Assembly: GCF_023653455.1 (NCBI RefSeq)
Contig: NZ_JAKEDR010000134.1
Span: 1 to 9,617, forward strand
Reading direction: 5' to 3'
DNA from: Paraclostridium ghonii
GTDB lineage: Bacteria; Bacillota; Clostridia; Peptostreptococcales; Peptostreptococcaceae
Length of the DNA: 9,617 nt
Of this stretch, positions 1 through 5,961 are shown piece after piece. The first letter of the stretch is position 1, and every line of letters starts with the position of its first letter. The notes under the pieces were generated by a model. It searched no databases and was not told the DNA's origin. It was given only the letters and a program-made list of their open reading frames with translations. The position numbers and the translations under genes are program-made.

Positions 1-1594
1 CAAATATAGCTACTATAGATACTAAACTTACTTTCTTAAAGTCAGTATCAGCGATTTTTATAAGGTCATCAGTTAAAGGTGCTTCACCACCAACAAGCCC
101 ATCTCTATCATATTTATGAACTATTTTGTTTAACTTGTCTATTTGAATACCCGCCTCATCAGTTGCAGCTCGATACTCTGAATTTACTATAAGCTGCTCG
201 TATCCACCGGATTTAACAGAGCTTATTAAATCATTTGGAAGTACATCTTCAACTACAGCAGGGCCTATTATTTTTTCAATTGCAACAACTGAATTTATTC
301 CATCTAAACCTTCAATTTCCTTAATCATTTGATCAACTTTATAAGGGTCAACAGAATCTTTAACCAAAATAATATTTGTACTGTTCATTTTATACTCATC
401 TTTTAACTTGTTTGTAGAAATAATAGATGGTAAATCATCAGGTAAAGATTCATCTAGATTATAATAAACTTTTGCGTTTGATGAACCTATTATAGATGGT
501 ATAAACATTAATAAAAATAAAACTACTAATACTTTGTAATGCTTAACAACTATTTTTGATGATTTTTTGAATGTAGGTAAAATTGGTCTGTGTTTATATT
601 TATGAATTTGCTTATCAAAGATTAGTATAAAAGCAGGAAGTATAGTTACAGTACATAAAACTCCCAATAAAACTCCTTTTGCCATAACTAAGCCCATATC
701 CATACCAAGAGCTAGATCCATTGCACAAAGAGCTAAAAATCCAGCTATTGTAGTTAAAGAGCTACCAAATACTGCTGTTGTTGTATTTGAAATAGCTATA
801 GCCATAGCATCTATACGACTATCGTATTTTTCTCTTTCCTCATCATACCTATGAAGAAGGAATATGGAGTAGTCCATGGTAACTCCAAGCTGTAGGACCG
901 CACTTAGAGCTTTTGTTAAATAAGAAATTTCGCCAAATATTATGTTGCTTCCAAAGTTATAGATTATCGCAAATCCTATGCTAAGTAAAAATATAAATGG
1001 AGTAATATATGAATCCATAGTAAAGCTTAAAACTATCAATGTAAGTATTACAGCAACAATTACATATAGTGGAGTCTCTTTATCTGAAATGTCTTTAGTG
1101 TCTTTTATTATACTTGCCATACCACTTAAAAATGCTTGTTTTCCTGTAACTTCTCTTATTTCATCAACAGCATTTAATGTTTTAAGAGCTGCAGAACCTT
1201 CTTCCAACTTAATAACCATAAGCGTTGAATTTTCGGTATATAATAAGTCTGTTACATCTTTTGGTAAAAGCTCTCTTGGTACTGATAAATCTACAACATC
1301 ATCAACCCATAAAACGTCTTTTACACCTTCAACTTTAGTTAATTTTTCTTTTAGTTTAGATACATCTTTATCTTCCATGTTTTCAACTATTAACATAGCT
1401 AAAGATCCACAATCAAATTGATCTTTTAATATTTTTTCTGCCTGAGTTGTTGATAAATTATCTGGTAAATAACTTAAGATATCATAGTTTATATCTGTCT
1501 TTAAAAAACCAATTGCCGATGGAACTAATAAAAGTATAGCTACAACTAAAATCAATTTGCTTCTTTTAGCTATTTGTTTTGACAATCCCCTCAT
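1..1594 (-). CDS. MMPL/RND-superfamily exporter, 3' end outside the window
   Basis: Membrane exporter of the MMPL (HAE3-like RND) type; the substrate cannot be told from sequence. 531 codons are present and the frame is still open at the left edge. The start is the ATG at 1594 (MRGLSKQIAKRSK), preceded after 10 nt by a run AAAGGGGGG. Layout seen: a basic N-terminus, one membrane segment (about residues 12-32), a large external loop to about 175, then a bundle of hydrophobic segments to about 325 that contains the family-like stretch MDYSIFLLHRYDEER (from residue 240). A second half repeats the design, with a membrane segment near 345-365 and a second external loop containing SLPDDLP. Known full-length relatives have about 700 or more residues, so the last membrane bundle is missing here. 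It follows tetR in the same direction after 76 nt, which suggests a regulator-pump pair, possibly for drugs, lipids or peptides. Confidence 0.9.
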   Translation of the reverse strand, partial: MRGLSKQIAKRSKLILVVAILLLVPSAIGFLKTDINYDILSYLPDNLSTTQAEKILKDQFDCGSLAMLIVENMEDKDVSKLKEKLTKVEGVKDVLWVDDVVDLSVPRELLPKDVTDLLYTENSTLMVIKLEEGSAALKTLNAVDEIREVTGKQAFLSGMASIIKDTKDISDKETPLYVIVAVILTLIVLSFTMDSYITPFIFLLSIGFAIIYNFGSNIIFGEISYLTKALSAVLQLGVTMDYSIFLLHRYDEEREKYDSRIDAMAIAISNTTTAVFGSSLTTIAGFLALCAMDLALGMDMGLVMAKGVLLGVLCTVTILPAFILIFDKQIHKYKHRPILPTFKKSSKIVVKHYKVLVVLFLLMFIPSIIGSSNAKVYYNLDESLPDDLPSIISTNKLKDEYKMNSTNIILVKDSVDPYKVDQMIKEIEGLDGINSVVAIEKIIGPAVVEDVLPNDLISSVKSGGYEQLIVNSEYRAATDEAGIQIDKLNKIVHKYDRDGLVGGEAPLTDDLIKIADTDFKKVSLVSIVAIF

Positions 1595-1635
1595 CTAAAG
1601 TTTACCCCCCTTTAAAATATTTAGGCATGCCCAAA

Positions 1636-1669
1636 TTTGTTTACAAAATAAATTGTATGAGTAGTACAA
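1636..1669. promoter_or_regulatory. Candidate TetR operators on the exporter promoter
   Basis: Two palindromes lie on the promoter. TTGTA-N7-TACAA (1653-1669) fills the end of the -35/-10 spacer and the -10 box, and TTTGT-TT-ACAAA (1636-1647) lies at the expected transcription start. Both share TTGT/ACAA half-sites. TetR-family repressors commonly bind such palindromes over the promoter of an adjacent pump. Binding by the neighbouring TetR protein is inference, and the half-sites are short and AT-rich. Confidence 0.4.
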
Positions 1670-1682
1670 CCTATATGTCAAG
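1652..1682 (-). promoter_or_regulatory. Promoter for the MMPL exporter gene
   Basis: On the minus strand, TTGACA (1682-1677), an 18-nt spacer and TACAAT (1657-1652) form a near-consensus sigma-A promoter. The -35 box overlaps the last codons of tetR, so the exporter can be transcribed apart from its regulator. The start site would fall near 1645, about 50 nt before the ATG. Confidence 0.6.
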
Positions 1683-2333
1683 CACATTTATACTTTTTAT
1701 TATTTCAGAAATTTTTATATTTTTAGTTTCTTCATTAGTTCTATAAAGAATATCGTCAACTTTGTCATGATGTATATTTAAAAGTAAAAGTCTAGTTTTT
1801 ATAGTACTTTCAATAATCTCACCAAGTGTTAATGAAATGTCATTTTTATAAAATCTACGTAGAAGTTCATCTTCTCCTGCAGAGCCTATTATTATACTTA
1901 AACCTATATCTTGCTCTCTAAAATTAAAATTTAGCTCTCTTAAATTAGATTTTAATATTTCACTTAATGTTTTAAGATATTCTTTTCTTACAGAATCTAT
2001 TTCAGATGCTTCTATGTAAACTCTAAAGAAAGATTGGTTAGTTGCTATTGTTTTTATGTATATATATTGAGTTATAGCATAGCTAAGTAGTGGGTCTATA
2101 GATTCACTACTTGATCTTTTTATGTGTGAATAGATTTTTTCAATAAGATTTTTATAAAGATACAAAACAATATCTTCTTTTTTCTTAAAATAATAGTATA
2201 AGTGTCCTCTTCCTAGATTACAAACTTGAGCTATTTGTCTTATTGTTGTGTGAGTATAGCCTTGCTCGATAAAAAGTTTAGATGCTTCTTTGATTATTGT
2301 ATTTCTTATGTCATCCTTTTGTTCAAAATCCAT
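1671..2333 (-). CDS. TetR/AcrR-family transcriptional regulator
   Basis: DNA-binding regulator of 220 residues, the usual size for the family. The N-terminus has the three-helix TetR fold: a first helix (about 8-24) ending in EQGYTHTT, then the helix-turn-helix TTIRQIAQVCNLGRGHLYYYF (29-49, written here only as a landmark) followed by KKKEDI. The rest is a mostly helical, divergent ligand-binding domain, so the inducer cannot be predicted. The start is the ATG at 2333: AAGGAG lies 8 nt upstream. A GTG at 2342 is in frame but overlaps the ribosome-binding site and is unlikely. It is divergent from htpG and directly upstream of the exporter, which is its probable target. It probably represses the pump until a ligand binds. 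Confidence 0.92.
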   Translation of the reverse strand: MDFEQKDDIRNTIIKEASKLFIEQGYTHTTIRQIAQVCNLGRGHLYYYFKKKEDIVLYLYKNLIEKIYSHIKRSSSESIDPLLSYAITQYIYIKTIATNQSFFRVYIEASEIDSVRKEYLKTLSEILKSNLRELNFNFREQDIGLSIIIGSAGEDELLRRFYKNDISLTLGEIIESTIKTRLLLLNIHHDKVDDILYRTNEETKNIKISEIIKSINVLDI

Positions 2334-2358
2334 ATTGTCCACTCCTTTAATTTTCTAT

Positions 2359-2367
2359 ATATTATCA
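2359..2367 (-). promoter_or_regulatory. Weak extended -10 promoter for tetR
   Basis: TGATAATAT on the minus strand reads as an extended -10 (TGn plus TAATAT). No convincing -35 box is found 16-18 nt upstream. The predicted start site would leave a leader of about 20 nt before the ATG at 2333. Confidence 0.3.
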
Positions 2368-2409
2368 TTCTAGCAACATTTTTTTATTTTGTAATCTATT
2401 TTTTAAAAA

Positions 2410-2436
2410 TTAGCACTCTACTATTGACAGTGCTAA
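2410..2436. promoter_or_regulatory. CIRCE element (HrcA operator) upstream of htpG
   Basis: TTAGCACTC, 9 nt, then CAGTGCTAA matches the CIRCE consensus TTAGCACTC-N9-GAGTGCTAA at 17 of 18 arm positions with exact spacing. The single mismatch (C for G at 2428) supplies a base of the TTGACA -35 box. HrcA repressor bound here would block htpG transcription. The element is also 77 nt from the tetR start and could touch that promoter. Confidence 0.9.
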
Positions 2437-2451
2437 CAAAGATGATACAAT
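2424..2451 (+). promoter_or_regulatory. htpG promoter, overlapped by CIRCE
   Basis: TTGACA (2424-2429), a 16-nt spacer and TACAAT (2446-2451) form a strong sigma-A promoter. Its -35 box lies inside the CIRCE element, the geometry expected for repression by HrcA. The leader to the htpG ATG is about 62 nt. Confidence 0.75.
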
Positions 2452-2520
2452 AATAATTGTAGGGGAAATAGTTTTATCCCAATCTTATTTAATAAAAATG
2501 GATTTAAGGAGGAGATAAAT

Positions 2521-4395
2521 ATGGAAAATAAAAAAGGAAACATATCGATACATACAGAAAATATATTTCCTATAATAAAAAAGTGGTTATACTCTGATAA
2601 GGATATATTTGTAAGAGAACTTATAAGTAACGGGTGTGACGCAATAAATAAATATAAAAAGTTAGTGTCACTAGGTGAGATTGAAAATAAAGAGGAAAAA
2701 GATTATAAAATCAATGTAGTTATAGACAAAGATAATTCAACTCTTATATTTGAAGATAACGGGATAGGAATGACTGAAGAAGAAGTTGAAAAATATATAA
2801 ATCAAGTTGCATTTTCAGGGGCAGAAGATTTTGTAAATAAATATAAAGATAAAATAAGTGAAGAAAATGATATTATTGGACACTTTGGATTAGGGTTTTA
2901 TTCTGCGTTTATGGTAGCCAGTAAAGTTCAAATAGACACACTATCATATAAAGAAGGTGCTCAAGCCGTAAAATGGGTAAGTGAAGGGCAAACAGAATAT
3001 GAAATTTGTGAAAGTGAAACTAGAAACTCAAGAGGGACTACTATAACTTTATTTTTAGCTGATGATAGCAAAGAGTTTTTAGAAGAATATACAGTAAGAA
3101 GCATAATAGATAAATATTGCTCATTCTTACCTGTTAATATATATTTAGATGTTAAAGATAGCTCTAAAGATAAAAATGAAAATAGTGAAGAAGATCAAAA
3201 ACCATTAAATGATACTTATCCTTTATGGTTAAAATCTCCTAAGGATTGCACAGATGAGGAATATAAAGATTTTTATAGAAAAGTATTTAATACATTTGAT
3301 GAACCATTATTTTGGATACATCTAAATGTAGATTATCCATTTAATTTAAAAGGAATATTATATTTTCCTAAATTAAAAAATGAATTTGAACTTATAGAAG
3401 GTAAAGTAAAATTATATAATAACCAAGTTTTCGTTGCAGATAATATAAAAGAGGTTATACCAGAATTTTTATTATTACTAAAAGGTGTAATAGATTGTCC
3501 TGATTTACCTCTAAATGTATCTAGAAGTTTCTTACAAAATGATAAAGATGTAAGCAAGATATCTAAACATATAGTTAAGAAAGTTGCAGATAAATTAAAA
3601 TCTCTTTATAAAAATGAAAGAGAAAATTATGAAAAATTCTGGGATGATATACAAGTGTTTATTAAGTTTGGATGCTTAAAAGACGAAGGATTTTACGATA
3701 AGATAAAAGACTGCATATTATTTAAAGATATAAATTCAGAATATATTACACTTAATGATTATTTGGAAAAATGTAGAGAAAAACATGAAAATAAAGTTTT
3801 CTATGTAAGTGATGAGGAGCAACAATCTCAATATATTAAACTATTTAAAGATTATGATTTAGATGCAGTTATATTAGACTCAAGTATAGATAATCACTTT
3901 ATATCATTTATAGAATTTAAAAATCAAGGAACTACATTTAATAGAATAGATGCAGATTTATCAGACGTTTTAAAAGATAAAAACGATGATGAAAATAAAG
4001 AAAATAAGACAGAAATAGAAATTTTATTTAAAGAAAATGTTAAAGATAAAGTAAAGGCTTATTCTGTAGAAAGTTTAAAAAGCGAAGATACTACAGCTAT
4101 AATATTAGTATCAGAACAATCTAGAAGAATGGCTGAGATGAAATCGCAGTTTGCAGGTATGGATCTTGGAATGAATTTTGAAGAGGAAAAAACTTTAGTT
4201 ATAAATGATAATAGTCCTATAATTAAAAAGTTATTATCTTTAAAAGGTGATGAAAATAAGAAAGAGCAATTAGAATTAATATGTAATCAAATTGTAGATG
4301 TTGCTTTACTTGCTAATAAAGAGTTAGATGCAAAAGAATTAGATGAGTTTATAAGTAGAAATAATAAGCTTATAAATATGGTGATATCTTTATAA
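2521..4395 (+). CDS. htpG: HtpG, Hsp90-family ATP-dependent chaperone
   Basis: Cytosolic Hsp90 chaperone of 624 residues, the normal bacterial length. The start is fixed by AAGGAGGAG 7 nt before the ATG. The N-terminal GHKL ATPase domain carries E33 and N37 in ELISNGCDAINK (more usual is NASDA, so GC replaces AS), D79 in EDNGIGM and the glycine-rich lid sequence GHFGLGFYSAFMV (120-132). The middle domain has the ATP-contacting arginine R335 in PLNVSRSFLQ. The C-terminal part contains SEQSRRMAEMKSQF, followed by the dimerisation end. A charged acidic stretch near residues 214-228 and another near 490-500 are linkers. It is a single-gene unit: CIRCE-controlled promoter in front, hairpin repeats behind. 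All key catalytic residues are present, so it should be active in stress protein folding. Confidence 0.98.
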   Translation: MENKKGNISIHTENIFPIIKKWLYSDKDIFVRELISNGCDAINKYKKLVSLGEIENKEEKDYKINVVIDKDNSTLIFEDNGIGMTEEEVEKYINQVAFSGAEDFVNKYKDKISEENDIIGHFGLGFYSAFMVASKVQIDTLSYKEGAQAVKWVSEGQTEYEICESETRNSRGTTITLFLADDSKEFLEEYTVRSIIDKYCSFLPVNIYLDVKDSSKDKNENSEEDQKPLNDTYPLWLKSPKDCTDEEYKDFYRKVFNTFDEPLFWIHLNVDYPFNLKGILYFPKLKNEFELIEGKVKLYNNQVFVADNIKEVIPEFLLLLKGVIDCPDLPLNVSRSFLQNDKDVSKISKHIVKKVADKLKSLYKNERENYEKFWDDIQVFIKFGCLKDEGFYDKIKDCILFKDINSEYITLNDYLEKCREKHENKVFYVSDEEQQSQYIKLFKDYDLDAVILDSSIDNHFISFIEFKNQGTTFNRIDADLSDVLKDKNDDENKENKTEIEILFKENVKDKVKAYSVESLKSEDTTAIILVSEQSRRMAEMKSQFAGMDLGMNFEEEKTLVINDNSPIIKKLLSLKGDENKKEQLELICNQIVDVALLANKELDAKELDEFISRNNKLINMVISL

Positions 4396-4407
4396 CTTAG
4401 TGGGTAC

Positions 4408-4484
4408 GAGGGAGTGAGCTTATATTTTGCCACACAAGCTGAAAGGATGCTTGAAATGTGGCTAAAATATAAGCTCACTCCCTC
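4408..4484 (+). repeat. Hairpin repeat copy 1 (also likely htpG terminator)
   Basis: Begins 12 nt after the htpG stop. The outer stem is a perfect 21-bp inverted repeat (4408-4428 with 4464-4484). Inside are a G/CT internal loop (4429; 4462-4463), a 5-bp stem CCACA/TGTGG, a 5-bp stem CAAGC/GCTTG, a 9-nt loop TGAAAGGAT (4440-4448) and a 3-nt bulge AAA (4454-4456). The total is 31 bp of stem. The tail after it (TAATTG) is only weakly T-rich. The 43-nt core (4425-4467) is shared by five places in this window. Strand is given as read after htpG. Confidence 0.85.
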
Positions 4485-4500
4485 TAATTGTAAATAAGAG
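4482..4500 (+). repeat. 19-nt tail shared with the second repeat cluster
   Basis: CTCTAATTGTAAATAAGAG follows copy 1 and recurs at 7525-7543 after copy 5 with 17 of 19 bases identical. It has CTCT/AGAG ends that could form a small hairpin. It shows that similarity between the two repeat clusters extends beyond the hairpin core. Confidence 0.55.
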
Positions 4501-4508
4501 ATGAAATT

Positions 4509-4595
4509 CTAAGGGTCAGAACAACAATATATTTCGCTACACAAGCTGAAAAGATGCTTGGAATGTGGCTAAAACATAATATTACTACCTCTTAG
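4509..4595 (+). repeat. Hairpin repeat copy 2
   Basis: Core at 4532-4574, aligned without gaps to copy 1. Stem CTACA/TGTGG (one G-U pair), stem CAAGC/GCTTG, 9-nt loop TGAAAAGAT (4547-4555), bulge GAA (4561-4563), G and CT of the internal loop kept. The outer stem is imperfect: CTAAGG (4509-4514) pairs with the far CTTAG end, with mismatches and unequal spacing between. Confidence 0.75.
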
Positions 4596-4630
4596 TTTAG
4601 ATAGTTAGTGGGAATAAAATTAAATTAATA

Positions 4631-4698
4631 CATATCATAATGTATTGATACATAAGCTGAAAGTATGGTTGAAATGTAGCTGTAATATACTAGATATC
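4631..4698 (+). repeat. Hairpin repeat copy 3, decayed
   Basis: Core at 4643-4685, still the same 43-nt length as the others. Loop TGAAAGTAT, bulge AAA and the G/CT internal loop are kept, but the stem has a G-G mismatch (4656/4668), a U-G pair, and an A-G mismatch at the base of the second stem. The outer arms (ATATC and GTAT segments) pair only in part. It lies between htpG and the convergent small membrane-protein gene. Confidence 0.65.
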
Positions 4699-4714
4699 TA
4701 TTTTTAAAATTAGG

Positions 4715-5020
4715 TTATGAATTGTTAGAATCTGTATCTTCAGGTGGAAGTTTATTTGTTGAAAGTTTATTTATAAAATAACATTCAATAAGTAGTAAAA
4801 CTATTGAAGCTATAGTTGAAATTATAAAACTTATAAAACTAGTTGAACAAATCAATATACCAGCTACCATACAAATAAATCCATTTATATAACTATTTCC
4901 TTTGAGTTTAATATTAAAAAAAGGCAAACCATCATATTTTTCAAGTGCAGATAATAAAAGTCCATAAGCTATAAAGCATATACCTATAACTAACCTTACA
5001 CCTATCAATTTAGCAAACAT
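4715..5020 (-). CDS. Small membrane protein, paralogue A, function unknown
   Basis: 101 residues, not a family I can name. The start is taken as the ATG at 5020 (MFAKLIGVR): AAGGA lies 10 nt upstream and the N-terminus then matches its neighbour. An in-frame GTG at 5029 is too close to the ribosome-binding site. It has three hydrophobic segments (about 10-25, 46-60 and 62-82) and a polar, acidic tail (PPEDTDSNNS). The motif GxR...FIAYGLL...EKYDGLPFF...INGFIC is shared in the same positions with the gene at 5212-5517, without a gap and with the same total length (about 43 of 101 identical by hand count). The acidic tail differs from the basic tail of the paralogue. It has its own candidate promoter and is convergent with htpG. 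Confidence 0.75.
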   Translation of the reverse strand: MFAKLIGVRLVIGICFIAYGLLLSALEKYDGLPFFNIKLKGNSYINGFICMVAGILICSTSFISFIISTIASIVLLLIECYFINKLSTNKLPPEDTDSNNS

Positions 5021-5066
5021 ATTTAACACATCCTTATTTATAGATAATTTTTATGGTAGATAATTT

Positions 5067-5096
5067 ATTATATGCATTAAGAAATGATAAATTGAA
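5067..5096 (-). promoter_or_regulatory. Candidate promoter of small membrane gene A
   Basis: A perfect TATAAT (5072-5067) with a weak -35 TTCAAT (5096-5091) at 18-nt spacing, 46 nt before the ATG. It lies downstream of the terminator of the neighbouring paralogue, so the two genes appear to be separate units. Confidence 0.4.
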
Positions 5097-5141
5097 GTGT
5101 TTATAAAGCTTTATTAAATTTATTTAAATTAAGTCAAATAA

Positions 5142-5185
5142 AAGGGCTCATTATTAATATTTAGATATATTAATAATGAGCCCTT
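5142..5185 (-). terminator. Rho-independent terminator after small membrane gene B
   Basis: A perfect 19-bp inverted repeat, AAGGGCTCATTATTAATAT (5142-5160) with its complement at 5167-5185, and a 6-nt loop. Read on the minus strand it is followed by TTTATTTGACTT, a T-rich tail. It lies 26 nt after the stop codon of the gene at 5212-5517. The plus-strand tail (GTTAAG) is poor, so it works mainly for the minus strand. Unlike the repeats above, it lacks their core. Confidence 0.8.
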
Positions 5186-5211
5186 GTTAAGTATAATTTA
5201 TCTAGAAGATT

Positions 5212-5517
5212 TTACATTTTGCTTTTATCTTTTTCTTGTTTATTTATTTTGTTTTCAACTACTTTACCTACTACAAACTTTACTATAGCATATAAAATTA
5301 TAGATATAACGGTGCAAATTATACCTTGTTTTAGATTAGTCCACAATAATAATACCCCTACTACCAAACATATAAATCCATTTATGGAACCGTTTACCTG
5401 GTCTTTAGAATAAAAGAATGGAAGTCCTTTATACTTTTCTATCCCAGCTACTAGAAGCCCATAAGCTATAAATAGTAAACCTAGAATAGCTCTAATTCCA
5501 ATTTCAGCTCCAAACAT
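5212..5517 (-). CDS. Small membrane protein, paralogue B, function unknown
   Basis: 101 residues, family not recognised. The start ATG at 5517 (MFGAEIGIR) has AAGGGGG 8 nt upstream. It has hydrophobic segments at about 8-25, 45-60 and 65-85, with EKYKGLPFF and SINGFICLV between, and a lysine-rich C-terminus (NKINKQEKDKSKM) that probably stays in the cytoplasm. It is the tandem paralogue of the gene at 4715-5020: same length, same motif positions, opposite charge at the tail. It has its own TTGACA promoter and its own strong terminator, so it is a single-gene unit. No catalytic residues are obvious, and a structural or regulatory membrane role is only a guess. Confidence 0.8.
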   Translation of the reverse strand: MFGAEIGIRAILGLLFIAYGLLVAGIEKYKGLPFFYSKDQVNGSINGFICLVVGVLLLWTNLKQGIICTVISIILYAIVKFVVGKVVENKINKQEKDKSKM

Positions 5518-5551
5518 TTAAAAGCCCCCTTAGAAAATAGTATTTACTATT

Positions 5552-5581
5552 ATCGTAGTCATTTTATGATATAAATGTCAA
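5552..5581 (-). promoter_or_regulatory. Promoter of small membrane gene B
   Basis: TTGACA (5581-5576), an 18-nt spacer and TACGAT (5557-5552) on the minus strand. The -35 is perfect and the -10 matches four of six positions. The start codon is 34 nt downstream of the -10. Confidence 0.5.
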
Positions 5582-5708
5582 GTAACAAAATCTATATTAA
5601 TTTTCAAAATATCATATTTCCGAGGAAATTTTGCCTTTTAAAATTGTTGTAAATTGAAAAAATTAACAATAATATTCTAATATATGGTAAAAATAGTAAT
5701 AAAAACAA

Positions 5709-5743
5709 AAATCAATAATTAATTAACAATTAATTATTGATTT
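5709..5743. repeat. AT-rich perfect palindrome in the intergenic region
   Basis: Arms of 16 bp, AAATCAATAATTAATT and its complement, with a 3-nt centre (AAC, 5725-5727). It sits about 220 nt before the transporter start and just upstream of its candidate promoter. It could be a regulator site or a weak AT-only hairpin. No gene ends next to it, so a terminator role has no obvious client. Confidence 0.6.
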
Positions 5744-5749
5744 AATGTG

Positions 5750-5778
5750 TTGTAGAATGATGTCGGATATGATAATAT
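5750..5778 (+). promoter_or_regulatory. Candidate promoter of the POT transporter gene
   Basis: TTGTAG (5750-5755), a 17-nt spacer and TAATAT (5773-5778) with a TGA extension (5770-5772). The palindrome TTAGT-C-ACTAA (5779-5789) lies at the expected start site and could be an operator. The leader would be about 175 nt. The rest of 5582-5961 holds the AT palindrome, a TTAAGG-N5-CCTTAA repeat (5820-5836) and the cre-like site. No gene is visible in it. Confidence 0.35.
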
Positions 5779-5858
5779 TTAGTCACTAAGATAAATGCGA
5801 GGGATTTTGTTTAATTAGATTAAGGAGACACCTTAAATATTAAAAATATATTTTTAAA

Positions 5859-5872
5859 TGAAAACGTTAACC
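5859..5872 (+). promoter_or_regulatory. cre-like site (CcpA) in the transporter leader
   Basis: TGAAAACGTTAACC fits the Bacillus-type cre consensus TGWAANCGNTNWCA at all positions but the last. It lies about 75 nt downstream of the candidate start site and 90 nt before the ATG, where bound CcpA would block elongation. The assignment rests on the match alone. Confidence 0.4.
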
Positions 5873-5961
5873 TTGAATCTGAAAATTAGAAAAACAATAA
5901 CATGCGTAATTATCTTAATTTATCATCAATTATATTATACTTAAGAAGGGACAGTGAAATT

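Noticed and set aside
978..1421. Plus-strand open frame of 147 codons
   Set aside because: It lies wholly opposite the MMPL exporter, has no ribosome-binding site and gives a low-complexity Ser/Thr-rich product; it is a shadow frame.
2226..2453. Plus-strand open frame of 75 codons across the tetR start and CIRCE
   Set aside because: Antisense to tetR, without a start signal, and it runs through the htpG promoter.
2461..2480. Hairpin GGGGAAA...TTTATCCC in the htpG leader as a thermosensor or riboswitch
   Set aside because: Few pairs with an internal mismatch, and it does not cover the ribosome-binding site.
4408..4700. CRISPR array or type III toxin-antitoxin RNA repeats
   Set aside because: Copies are not regularly spaced direct repeats with spacers, the outer parts are palindromic and variable, and there is no cas gene or ToxN-like gene in the window.
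5600..5614. CodY-box-like AATTTTCAAAATATC, and a half box TCTGAAAATT at 5878-5887
   Set aside because: Three mismatches in the first, and only one half in the second; such matches are common in DNA this AT-rich.
5902..5961. Upstream in-frame ATG giving the transporter 20 more residues
   Set aside because: No ribosome-binding site before 5902, and the added residues do not resemble a transporter N-terminus; AGAAGGG precedes the ATG at 5962.
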